DNA of 64,000 nt from positions 1 to 64,000 of the forward strand of contig JABJQG010000013.1 of NCBI GenBank assembly GCA_018663505.1, in the 5' to 3' direction. Below the pieces are notes generated by a model. That model saw only the letters and a list, made by a program, of their open reading frames with translations. It ran no database searches and was not told the origin of the DNA. Below are positions 54,264-62,552 of the stretch, in pieces (within the stretch, counting starts at the first letter, position 1; each line of letters begins with the position of its first letter). This DNA comes from Pseudobdellovibrionaceae bacterium. Its GTDB lineage: Bacteria > Bdellovibrionota > Bdellovibrionia > Bdellovibrionales > UBA1609. A program made the translations under genes and the position numbers.

Positions 54264-55797
54264 CTGCTTTTTTTAGGCCCAAAAATAGAAAAATGCAAAG
54301 TAAAATCACAAGTATGGACTCCACTAGGTAAAAGTATTTCTCATATAATGTGGTTTTAGGAGTTTTATGGTAATCCACTTCGAAGATGTGAGACCATTCT
54401 TTAAATATTGGAGAAGTGTTAAGTAGTTTGCCGTTGGCTAGCATAACTGTGGAAATGCCAGTGTTGGTTGAGCGTATAACAGGGCGTCTAAACTCAATGG
54501 CTCTAGCAAGTGTAATATATTGGTGCTGGTAAGGTTCAGAATAGGGGCCGTACCAAGAGTCGTTTGTTAAGTTAATTATAAACTGAGCTTTGCCTTTAGC
54601 CAGAGCTTGTGAAAACCTGGGGAAAAGGCTTTCATAACAAATTTGTGGTCCTAAAGTATAATCTTTATATTTAAGCACATGCGATTTTTCTCCGGCTTCA
54701 AAGCCCGCTACGCCAGGGAACCATTTAAGCAATATGGGAAAGGCTTGGGAAAATGGTAAATACTCACCAAATGCTAAGAGTTGGTGTTTTCTATAAGGTG
54801 TACTTTTTACTTTTCCCTGATCATCAAAAACAAAAAAAGCATTAGAGATCCGTCGAGATTCTGGATTTTTGTAGTAGCCACCAGAAAATAAAGGGAGATT
54901 GTTGTTTTTTAAAAACCCTTCAATTTTTCTTTGTCGAGAATCAGAGCTTCCATTGACCTTAATGTTTATGGGGATGGCCGTTTCTGGCCAAACCATAAAA
55001 TCTACAGGGTCGTCATTTTTGTTACTACTCAAAGCCTTTTTGCTTACACTAATATACTTATTTATAATGTGGTTAACAAACCCATGCCCTCGCTGAGCAT
55101 ACTCTTTCTCTAAGTTGCCAATGTTTGCCTGCACAATAAGGACACGGGATTTTTTGTCAAAAGGGGCCAGGTTTGAGGCTGTAAAAATCCCTAGTATATT
55201 TAAGATAGTAAAAAAGATCCCAAAGGCTATGAGTCCAAATTTAAACTTTCGAGCTTTCCAAATGTAAATAAAATAAACATTAGATAGAATACATAATGCG
55301 CTAATGCCTGTGAACCCAACGTATTCTGCTAATTGAAAAAGCGGAGTTTTTGACCACAAAAAAGAGTAGCCAAAGTTCCAAGGAAAAATTGTTGGGGTAA
55401 AGCGTTCAAGTATGGCTGTGATTAGAGCAAGTACTGCAAATGAGCTCATCGGTGAAAAATTAAGTTTTTTTCTCAGCTGAAACCACAGAAAACCCGCTAA
55501 TGGCAAATAATAGGCTGCAAAAGCACAAAATAGTAATAAAGCAATAACCGCAACCGGGTAGGGCAAGTGTCCATGTTCATAGGCGACGTTGGCCACCCAA
55601 AATCCGCCAATAAGTGTGAAAATAAATTGAGTGAGCCAGCCTGTGAAAATTATTTTTTTTAATTGGGTTTCCTTTTCCCAAGAAAGCCAAAGGGGAACCA
55701 AGGCGAAGAAAACAGCCCAGGGAGGAAAGGGAATAAAGCTTGTACCTATAAATAATCCTGATAATATTGCAGGTAGGAAGGGTTTAACTCTTTGCAT
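54256..55797 (-). CDS. lnt: Apolipoprotein N-acyltransferase
   Basis: 513 aa inner-membrane enzyme that adds the third acyl chain to lipoproteins. About seven N-terminal membrane segments are followed by a periplasmic nitrilase domain with the catalytic Glu in MVWPETAIPI, Lys in YRKHQLLAFGEYLPF and Cys in GPQICYESLFP, then a C-terminal membrane helix. The triad appears complete. The many lipoproteins in this window are its substrates. It is cotranscribed with mutS2. Confidence 0.96.
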   Translation of the reverse strand: MQRVKPFLPAILSGLFIGTSFIPFPPWAVFFALVPLWLSWEKETQLKKIIFTGWLTQFIFTLIGGFWVANVAYEHGHLPYPVAVIALLLFCAFAAYYLPLAGFLWFQLRKKLNFSPMSSFAVLALITAILERFTPTIFPWNFGYSFLWSKTPLFQLAEYVGFTGISALCILSNVYFIYIWKARKFKFGLIAFGIFFTILNILGIFTASNLAPFDKKSRVLIVQANIGNLEKEYAQRGHGFVNHIINKYISVSKKALSSNKNDDPVDFMVWPETAIPINIKVNGSSDSRQRKIEGFLKNNNLPLFSGGYYKNPESRRISNAFFVFDDQGKVKSTPYRKHQLLAFGEYLPFSQAFPILLKWFPGVAGFEAGEKSHVLKYKDYTLGPQICYESLFPRFSQALAKGKAQFIINLTNDSWYGPYSEPYQHQYITLARAIEFRRPVIRSTNTGISTVMLANGKLLNTSPIFKEWSHIFEVDYHKTPKTTLYEKYFYLVESILVILLCIFLFLGLKKADD

Positions 55798-55939
55798 TTT
55801 TTTATTTAAGCATTAATACTTAACTTTGACCAAGAGTTAAATTGAGTATCATTTAAAAAAATAAATATGCTCGATTAAGCTTATTGGGTCAATTTAATAA
55901 AGCCAGTGTTGGTGAAATAGAAAAAGGAGTTTCTATTTA

Positions 55940-56812
55940 ATGTTAGATCAATTTGACAAAAATAAAGAAGAATCAACTCTCGGTAATCATCAAGAGCATT
56001 TGCGGATTCGTTGTCCAAAATGTTTTAAGCCATTTTTGGTGCGAGAAGCATTAATTACTTATGATGAACCACAATTTGCTTGTAACCAATGTGACACCCA
56101 GTTTTGGATTCCCTATAAGGAATCTAAAGGGCTTGATGAGTTTTTAGGCATCGAGCTAGCTTTGAATCATTTAGAAATTGAAGAAGCTCCTCAGGTTTCA
56201 ACCTCAATAACAGAGTCTATGGGCAAAACTAACATAGAAAAAACATCCACAGAAGCATTTCAGTTTCGTGGTGAGCGCGCATGTCCAAAATGTGGGCGGG
56301 CCAATAGTTTTCAAACTGAAGAATGTACCAATTGTGGAGTGATCATATCCAGATATGAGTTGATCAGTAAGGAAGATAACCCTCATGTTCCAGTGCATCT
56401 CATGGAGTCTTGGCAGGCGGTGATGGATGATTACGAAAATGAGCAGGTGCACACTAGCTTTCTTAATAAATGCCAGAAGATAAGGCAGTTACAATATGCT
56501 TCAAAAAAATACTCCTCAATACTTAATGTGTATGGGGGCGATGAGCGCGCTTTAAATATGAAAAAGCAAGTTGTGGCTTTAGCGCAAACAGATGCTGGCC
56601 TAACTAGGCCTCAAAAGGTAGAGACTAAAGGGATAGCTTTTAAACCAAGGAAACGTAAAACCGGTATATTTGCAAAACTTCTGTTGTCTCTTGTTGGGGT
56701 GGGTATGGTTTTGTTTTTTGCGGGTCAGTTTTTCCCCGAGCTAAGAAACTTAATGGGGCTTGGAGCTTCCTTAATATTCATTAGCCTTACGCTGTTGATT
56801 TACACGCGTTAA
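55940..56812 (+). CDS. Zinc-ribbon protein with two C-terminal membrane helices
   Basis: 290 aa. A first zinc ribbon uses Cys25, Cys28, Cys48 and Cys51 (RCPKCFKPF, ACNQCDTQF), like the MJ0042 finger common in delta-type bacteria. A second uses Cys115, Cys118, Cys129 and Cys132 (ACPKCGRAN, ECTNCGVI). A helical linker follows, and residues about 246-290 form two membrane helices (FAKLLLSLVGVGMVLFFAGQ, LGASLIFISLTLLIY). The topology suggests cytoplasmic zinc domains tethered to the membrane. Its function is unknown. It is transcribed divergently from lnt. Confidence 0.7.
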   Translation: MLDQFDKNKEESTLGNHQEHLRIRCPKCFKPFLVREALITYDEPQFACNQCDTQFWIPYKESKGLDEFLGIELALNHLEIEEAPQVSTSITESMGKTNIEKTSTEAFQFRGERACPKCGRANSFQTEECTNCGVIISRYELISKEDNPHVPVHLMESWQAVMDDYENEQVHTSFLNKCQKIRQLQYASKKYSSILNVYGGDERALNMKKQVVALAQTDAGLTRPQKVETKGIAFKPRKRKTGIFAKLLLSLVGVGMVLFFAGQFFPELRNLMGLGASLIFISLTLLIYTR

Positions 56813-56829
56813 TATTGGCATCTGTGCTA

Positions 56830-56972
56830 GTGAGCTTAAATAACAATCAAAAAGGCCCTTAATCTTTAGCGCCACAAGCGAGTTCAGCGCGGAGGCCGAA
56901 GGCCGAGCACTGCCTGTTTGAGCCTTTTGGTGTTAAAGATTAAGGGCCTTTTTGATTGTTATTTAAGCTCAC
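56830..56972. repeat. 39-bp perfect inverted repeat with a structured 65-base loop
   Basis: The left arm 56830-56868 (GTGAGCTTAAATAACAATCA...) pairs without mismatch to 56934-56972. In the arms, five A precede GGCCCTTAATC and five T follow its complement, so both strands resemble an intrinsic terminator. The loop is GC-rich and contains a GGCC-gaa-GGCC mini-hairpin plus further partial pairing next to the stem. It separates the zinc-ribbon gene from the cco cluster. Confidence 0.9.
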
Positions 56973-57009
56973 CGACTATTAGTAATAGAATTTGCGAACC
57001 AACATTTAT

Positions 57010-57023
57010 CTGACATAGATCAC
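57010..57023. promoter_or_regulatory. FNR/CRP-type site upstream of the cbb3 oxidase cluster
   Basis: CTGACATAGATCAC matches the FNR consensus TTGAT-N4-ATCAA at 7 of 10 positions and is near-symmetric. Its centre lies about 62 bases before the predicted transcription start, the classical class I activator spacing. FNR-like control of cco genes is well established. Confidence 0.5.
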
Positions 57024-57044
57024 ATTTTGTCATGCGAATTAATG

Positions 57045-57072
57045 TTGACCTATTACTGTAATATTCTATGAT
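57045..57072 (+). promoter_or_regulatory. Predicted promoter of the cco cluster
   Basis: TTGACC (57045-57050) and TATGAT (57067-57072) with a 16-base spacer. Transcription would begin near 57079, about 43 bases before the ccoI start. Confidence 0.6.
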
Positions 57073-57121
57073 CAACTCCATGAAAACATTAGTTAATTAA
57101 GTATATTCTGCTTTAGAATTG

Positions 57122-59329
57122 GTGAATACGTTGTTGTCAAAATATTCTTTTTATATTGAAGGTGTAAGTTGCTCGGCATGCTTACGTAAAATTTATGATC
57201 TGCGTTCTGAGAACAAGGGTATTGAGCTTTCTGTGAATATGAGTCAGAGCCTTTTAGATGTAAGCCTCAAAGACTCTAAGGACTTGCAAGAACTCGTTCG
57301 TGATATAGAAATGCGTGGATTTAAGTTACACCCCATGGATGATAAGAAAAAAGCTATTCAGAAAAAAAACAGGGAGAATCAGGCGGATCTTATTAAAATT
57401 GCCACTGCGGCCATCTGTGCCGGTAATATCATGTTATTTTCTGTATCTATTTACTCTGGAGCTAAGGGAGATTTAGGTAAGTTTTTTGAATGGCTTTCTT
57501 TATTTTTATTTTTACCGGTTTTATTTTATTCAGCAATTCCGTTTTATAAGAATTCACTGGTAGCCATTCGCCAAAAAAAGCTATCCATAGATATCCCTTT
57601 AGCTGTAGCTATTGTTCTAGGTGCTGGTTTAAGTGCTTATAATATTTTATACCAAATGGGGCAGACCTATTTTGATTCCTTGGCCATACTTGTATTTCTT
57701 ATTCTGTCCTCTCGTTATTTTCTTAAAAAAGTGCAACAAAAGTACCTTGGAATCTCTTATTTAAAAAGTTTTCTTCCACAGCAAGTGAATGTGCGTTCTC
57801 AGTGTGAGGATAGTGTGGAGCTTAAAGATGCTGATCAGGTGCAATTAGGGGATGAAGTGATTTATTCTAAAGGAAATGTTGTTTCTTTGGATGGTCAGCT
57901 TATATCGCAAAAAGTACTACTCAATAACTCTGTAATCACAGGGGAGTCCTTACCTGTGGAGATAACGGAAAATCAAACTTTATTTGCAGGAGCTATGGTT
58001 TTATCTGATCAGGCAGTAGTTAAGGTGACTAAAAAATATGAAGATTCACGGATTTCTAAACTTCTTGCACAGTTAGAAACGGAAATGCAAAAGCCCTCAC
58101 AGTTAACCTCTTTTACTGACAGAGCCTCGAGTTTATTTGTAATAAGCTTGTTTATTATTGGTATTTTATTTAGTGCATATTATGTTAATATTGATCCGCA
58201 AGAAACTATAAATCGATTTTTGGCATTAATCATTTTAGCCTGCCCTTGTGCTATTGCCCTAGGGGTCCCTTTGGTACAAAGCCTCTCACTAATGAAATCA
58301 GCGAAAAACGGAATTATAATTAAAAACGCTGAAGTATTTGAACGTTTTTTAAAAGTTAAAAATGTTGTTTTTGATAAAACAGGAACTTTGACTTCTGGTC
58401 AGTTTCGGCTCATAAAATGGGAAAAGGCTGAGGTGAGTGATACATCAAAGGCTGTGCTTTTCCAGCTAGAGGAACAGTCCTCTCACCCACTTGCCAATGC
58501 GGTAAAGGACTATGTATGGGAAAATAATTCCAATGAGACATTGCGCCCTTCTGATCTTCAGTTAACTCGGATTAAAGAAGTTCCTGGGGAGGGTGTCTCG
58601 GGATATTTAGGTGAAGATTTTTATGAATTTAAATCCTATCGCTCAAACAAAGAAGAATATACTGCTGTTGGTCTATATAGAAATGCAAAACTTGATAACG
58701 TAGCATACTTTGGTGACGAAATTAAAAGCGATGCTGCAGAAACAGTAGCTCAGTTAAAAAGCTTAGGCTTAAATGTATTTATGTTATCAGGAGACAATGC
58801 TTCTGCCGCTCTTAATGTAGCTCATAAAATCGGGATTTCCTCCAAGAATGTTATGGCTGATTTAACCCCAGAACAAAAAAACCAGTGGATTAAAAGCCAT
58901 CCCTATACGTTAATGATGGGGGATGGGGTGAACGACTCCTTGGCAATGGCAAGTAGTTACTTATCTGTGGCCGCCACAGGCTCTATGGAGTCCACCTTAA
59001 AGGCTAGTGATGTATTTTTAGTCACACCTAGGTTGAATTCTATCTTTGAATTAAGAATGATGTCTCAGGAAACCCTTAAGGTAGTTGTGCGTAATTTAGT
59101 TTTATCTGTGATTTATAACTTGGTAGGCGCAAGCCTGGCTTTGTTGGGATTTATATCCCCACTAGTTGCTGCTGTTTTAATGCCCATTAGTTCAATGGTG
59201 GTTTTGGCCTCTAGCCTATTGGGCACCTCGAAATTAAGAGAGATTTCTCGTTTGTATAAAAAGAACCCAAGTACTGAAGCGCAAGGTTTTGACCTTTCCA
59301 ATAAATTGAGCGAGGCTAAAGTTATATGA
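57122..59329 (+). CDS. ccoI: Copper-exporting P1B-type ATPase for cbb3 oxidase assembly
   Basis: 735 aa from GTG 57122; TTG 57119 is an alternative and neither has a strong ribosome site. A short heavy-metal-associated domain with CSAC is at the N-terminus, followed by eight predicted membrane segments. The ion-binding CPC motif (ILACPCAIALGVP, about residue 373), DKTGT (about 418) and GDGVNDSLAMA are present. CcoI/FixI delivers copper for the CuB site of cbb3 oxidase. It overlaps ccoS by 4 bases and is the first gene of the cluster. Confidence 0.94.
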   Translation: MNTLLSKYSFYIEGVSCSACLRKIYDLRSENKGIELSVNMSQSLLDVSLKDSKDLQELVRDIEMRGFKLHPMDDKKKAIQKKNRENQADLIKIATAAICAGNIMLFSVSIYSGAKGDLGKFFEWLSLFLFLPVLFYSAIPFYKNSLVAIRQKKLSIDIPLAVAIVLGAGLSAYNILYQMGQTYFDSLAILVFLILSSRYFLKKVQQKYLGISYLKSFLPQQVNVRSQCEDSVELKDADQVQLGDEVIYSKGNVVSLDGQLISQKVLLNNSVITGESLPVEITENQTLFAGAMVLSDQAVVKVTKKYEDSRISKLLAQLETEMQKPSQLTSFTDRASSLFVISLFIIGILFSAYYVNIDPQETINRFLALIILACPCAIALGVPLVQSLSLMKSAKNGIIIKNAEVFERFLKVKNVVFDKTGTLTSGQFRLIKWEKAEVSDTSKAVLFQLEEQSSHPLANAVKDYVWENNSNETLRPSDLQLTRIKEVPGEGVSGYLGEDFYEFKSYRSNKEEYTAVGLYRNAKLDNVAYFGDEIKSDAAETVAQLKSLGLNVFMLSGDNASAALNVAHKIGISSKNVMADLTPEQKNQWIKSHPYTLMMGDGVNDSLAMASSYLSVAATGSMESTLKASDVFLVTPRLNSIFELRMMSQETLKVVVRNLVLSVIYNLVGASLALLGFISPLVAAVLMPISSMVVLASSLLGTSKLREISRLYKKNPSTEAQGFDLSNKLSEAKVI

Positions 59330-59544
59330 ATATTTTGATGTTTATGATTCCTGTGACTTTGATTATGGCTTTTTTGTTTTTGGGCTTTTTTATATGGGCT
59401 GCTAAATCGGGTCAATTTGATGATCTGGTGACTCCATCGCATGAAATATTATTAGAAGATGAAAATGTAAATGAAAGTAAAGAAATAAAACAACAAGAAA
59501 CAAGTGGAGACAAAAAGAATGAACAACAATCAAAACGTTTATAA
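59326..59544 (+). CDS. ccoS: cbb3 oxidase maturation protein CcoS
   Basis: 72 aa. One N-terminal membrane segment (LMFMIPVTLIMAFLFLGFFI) followed by WAAKSGQFDDLVTP, the characteristic CcoS juxtamembrane motif, then a Glu/Lys-rich tail. It is needed for insertion of redox cofactors in cbb3 oxidases. Its 3' end runs into the start region of the ccoNO gene. Confidence 0.92.
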   Translation: MNILMFMIPVTLIMAFLFLGFFIWAAKSGQFDDLVTPSHEILLEDENVNESKEIKQQETSGDKKNEQQSKRL

Positions 59545-61648
59545 CGATAAGATAGTAAAAGCGTTTCTGTTGGCTACAATGGTATGGGGAGTGGTAGCAC
59601 TTCTTGTGGGCGTTATTGTGGCCTATGAATTAGCTTACTGGCAAGCGAACTTTAATTTGGAATGGTTGACCTTTGGGCGACTAAGGCCCTTGCATACTAA
59701 TGCCGCAATTTTTGCCTTTGCTGGTAATATTGTGTTTGGGGGGATCTATCACTCCACTCAGCGATTATTAAAAACCAGGTTGTTTTCTGATACCCTCGCA
59801 AATATTCATTTTTGGGGTTGGCAGTTAATTATTGTGGCAGCCGCAATTACTTTACCTTTAGGTTTTACGGCAGGTAAAGAATATGCAGAGCTTGAGTGGC
59901 CAATTGATATCGCAATTACTCTTATTTGGGTTGTTTTTGCTGTAAACTTTTTTGGTACAATAGCTATAAGAAGAGTTAAGCATCTTTATGTGGCACTTTG
60001 GTTTTATATAGCAACAATTCTTGCTGTGGCAGTTTTACACATTGGAAACTCAATTGCCATTCCAGTAAGTTTTATGAAGGCTTATCCAGTGTACGCGGGG
60101 ATTCAAGATGCCTTGGTGCAGTGGTGGTATGGACATAACGCTGTGGCTTTCTTTCTGACTACCCCATTTTTAGGTTTGATGTACTACTACTTACCGAAAT
60201 CTGTGAATAGACCTGTATATAGCTATCGTTTATCTATTATTCACTTTTGGGCACTAGTATTTATATATATTTGGGCGGGGCCTCATCATCTTTTATACAC
60301 AGCTCTTCCAAACTGGTTACAAACTTTAGGTATGGTATTTAGTTTAATGCTTTGGGCTCCAAGTTGGGGGGGGATGATCAATGGTCTTCTTACCTTGAGG
60401 GGTGCCTGGGATAAATTAAGAACAGAACCTATTGTTAAATTTTTAGTAACTGCGGTTACCTTTTACGGGATGTCTACATTTGAAGGTCCTTTATTATCAA
60501 TTAAATCTGTGAGTTCTTTGGGTCATTACACCGATTGGATTGTGGCACACGTTCATGCAGGTACTTTAGGTTGGAATGGCTTTATGGCTTTTGGTATTAT
60601 GTATTACATTGTACCTAAAATTTATAAAACAGAGCTTTTTAGTAAAAAGCTAGCTAACATTCATTTTTGGACAGGGATATTTGGTATTCTAGTTTATTAT
60701 ATTTCTATGTGGGCTGCTGGAATTACTCAGGGTCTTATGTGGAGAAACGTAGATGCTGCTGGACAATTGGTATATCCTGATTTCGTTGAAACAGTAACTC
60801 GAATAGTTCCCCTATATCATGTTAGAGCCTTCGCTGGACTTGTGTATTTCACTGGTGCTTGTATTATGGCCTACAATATTTATGTAACCATTAAAAATGC
60901 TCCTAAAGATCAATCTGAAGAAACTTTTGTTGCACCTGCATTTGAAAGAAAGCCAATTAAATTTTTTGCTTCAACTCATAGAGGCTTAGAAGGTTTAGCT
61001 ACTACATTTACTGTATTAGTATTGGTTTCAGTTTTAGTAGGATCACTAATAGAAATAATTCCAATATTGTCTATGGATAATTTTGTAAGTGCAGAAAAGA
61101 AAATCAGACCTTACACAGGACTTGAACTTGCTGGTAAAGATATTTATCAAACTGAAGGTTGTTACACATGTCACTCGCAGATGATTAGAAAGTTATCTTT
61201 TGATGTGCAGCGGTTTGGTCCAGCATCTACCATTGAGGACAGTATGTACGATCATCCTCACCAATGGGGATCTAAACGAACTGGTCCTGATCTAGCTCGT
61301 GTTGGAAAAAAATACCCTGATATTTGGCATTATAAACATATGATTAACCCAAGAGAATTGGTTGAGCAGTCTATTATGCCTAACTACCCTTGGTTAAGAG
61401 ATAAAAAGACAGATTTTTATGTGTTAAGAAAAAAATTCTCTGTGATGCGTAACTTAGGAGTTCCTTATACAGATGCTCAGGTGGCTAATGCTGATATAGA
61501 TGCAGGGAAACAGGCCATAGAAATTGCCAAAGGCTTAGTGGCTGATGGTGAGCTTAATATAAAACCTGAAGTTTTAGCTAAGCGCCAAATTGTAGCATTA
61601 ATAGCCTATTTACAGTCTTTAGGTAGAAAACCTATGGGGGCACAATGA
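59519..61648 (+). CDS. ccoNO: Fused cbb3 cytochrome c oxidase subunit I/II (CcoN-CcoO)
   Basis: 709 aa from the ATG at 59519, which has GTGGAG upstream; GTG 59504 is the alternative. Residues 1-475 are CcoN, the heme-copper catalytic subunit with about 12 membrane helices and His ligands in RPLHTNAAIFAF, WWYGHNAVAFF, GPHHLLYTALP and DWIVAHVHAGTLGWNG. Residues about 490-709 are CcoO, with a membrane anchor (LATTFTVLVLVSVLVGSLIE) and one heme c site GCYTCHSQM near residue 548. CcoN and CcoO are separate genes in most proteobacteria. It reduces oxygen with high affinity. Confidence 0.96.
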   Translation: MNNNQNVYNDKIVKAFLLATMVWGVVALLVGVIVAYELAYWQANFNLEWLTFGRLRPLHTNAAIFAFAGNIVFGGIYHSTQRLLKTRLFSDTLANIHFWGWQLIIVAAAITLPLGFTAGKEYAELEWPIDIAITLIWVVFAVNFFGTIAIRRVKHLYVALWFYIATILAVAVLHIGNSIAIPVSFMKAYPVYAGIQDALVQWWYGHNAVAFFLTTPFLGLMYYYLPKSVNRPVYSYRLSIIHFWALVFIYIWAGPHHLLYTALPNWLQTLGMVFSLMLWAPSWGGMINGLLTLRGAWDKLRTEPIVKFLVTAVTFYGMSTFEGPLLSIKSVSSLGHYTDWIVAHVHAGTLGWNGFMAFGIMYYIVPKIYKTELFSKKLANIHFWTGIFGILVYYISMWAAGITQGLMWRNVDAAGQLVYPDFVETVTRIVPLYHVRAFAGLVYFTGACIMAYNIYVTIKNAPKDQSEETFVAPAFERKPIKFFASTHRGLEGLATTFTVLVLVSVLVGSLIEIIPILSMDNFVSAEKKIRPYTGLELAGKDIYQTEGCYTCHSQMIRKLSFDVQRFGPASTIEDSMYDHPHQWGSKRTGPDLARVGKKYPDIWHYKHMINPRELVEQSIMPNYPWLRDKKTDFYVLRKKFSVMRNLGVPYTDAQVANADIDAGKQAIEIAKGLVADGELNIKPEVLAKRQIVALIAYLQSLGRKPMGAQ

Positions 61649-61812
61649 ACGCAAAGCATTTATCCGAGGCAATGGGAGGAGTAGGTTTTACTCCTTTTGC
61701 CCTTTTTATATTCTTAGTAGTATTTGTTGGCATTGTTTTTTTCGTACTGAATAAATCGCGTAAGGGTCATTACGAAAAAATGGCTAAATTACCATTTGAT
61801 AAGGAGAGTTAA
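61645..61812 (+). CDS. ccoQ: Small membrane subunit CcoQ
   Basis: 55 aa. It starts at an ATG overlapping the ccoNO stop by 4 bases and ends in TAA one base before the ccoP start. It has one membrane helix (FTPFALFIFLVVFVGIVFFV) and a basic tail (NKSRKGHYEKMAKLPFDKES). Position, size and topology match CcoQ/FixQ, which stabilises the oxidase complex. Confidence 0.85.
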   Translation: MNAKHLSEAMGGVGFTPFALFIFLVVFVGIVFFVLNKSRKGHYEKMAKLPFDKES

Positions 61813-61813
61813 G

Positions 61814-62380
61814 ATGAGTAATGAAATTGATAAAGAATTACTGTTAGATCACGAATATGATGGGATTCAAGAATATGATAACCCTCTGCCTAATTGGTGG
61901 CTGTTTACTTTTTATATTATGATAGTGTTTACACCTATATATATTTATCACTACCATTATGGTTCAGGCTTAAGTTTAACCGAGGAACTTAATGCAGATA
62001 TGGCTAAGATTCAGGCTGTGGCGGTGAAAAAAGAAGCTAAGCTCCAAGCAGTTTCTAATGAGGAGTTGCTGGCCTTAATGGGTGACAATGCTGCCTTAGC
62101 TGTAGGAAAAACTATGTATGCAAAAAACTGTGTGGCTTGCCATGGAGCTGTTGGAGAAGGTGGGATTGGACCTAATTTAACAGATAAATATTGGATCCAT
62201 GGTGGGAGTCTTAAGGACATAATGGTTGTGATCCAAAATGGTGCTCTGGATAAGGGGATGCCTGAGTGGAAAAATATTCTTAAGCCTAATGAGCTTCAGG
62301 CTGTAACTGCTTATGTTGGTACATTAATGGGGACTGACCCTGATAAAGCTAAGGCACCTCAAGGTGAATTAGTAGAGTAA
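61814..62380 (+). CDS. ccoP: Mono-heme cbb3 oxidase subunit CcoP
   Basis: 188 aa from the ATG at 61814, with AAGGAG seven bases upstream. The N-terminal YDGIQEYDNPLPNWWLFTFY and following membrane helix are the hallmark of CcoP. Only one heme c site is present, CVACHGAVGEGGIGPNL (Cys106-His110), with a likely Met ligand in KGMPEWK. Standard CcoP is about 300 aa with two hemes, so this form lacks one domain. It feeds electrons to the CcoO heme. Confidence 0.93.
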   Translation: MSNEIDKELLLDHEYDGIQEYDNPLPNWWLFTFYIMIVFTPIYIYHYHYGSGLSLTEELNADMAKIQAVAVKKEAKLQAVSNEELLALMGDNAALAVGKTMYAKNCVACHGAVGEGGIGPNLTDKYWIHGGSLKDIMVVIQNGALDKGMPEWKNILKPNELQAVTAYVGTLMGTDPDKAKAPQGELVE

Positions 62381-62401
62381 ATAAATTGATACAAAAATAA
62401 A

Positions 62402-62488
62402 GGGTACAGACATACTTTTTTCACCTTTAATATTATGATTTTGTCATATAAAATATTAAGGGTTATAAAAGTGTGCCTGTGCCTTTTT
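62402..62488 (+). terminator. Possible RNA hairpin between ccoP and ccoG
   Basis: GGGTACAGACATAC (62402-62415) can pair with GTGTGCCTGTGCCT (62471-62484) through Watson-Crick and G-U pairs, with one mismatch, followed by a T-run. The pairing works as RNA only on the plus strand, across a 55-base AT-rich loop. It could attenuate transcription into ccoG. Confidence 0.45.
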
Positions 62489-62552
62489 GCATTTAATTAG
62501 GTATAAGAGTATTAGGCCAATTATTTTAGGGATTTTTTGTAAGGAAATAAAT

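Noticed and set aside
56830-56972. Integron attC site
   Set aside because: The long stem and GGTGTTA-like word are suggestive, but the perfect 39-bp pairing without extrahelical bases and the absence of an integrase do not fit.
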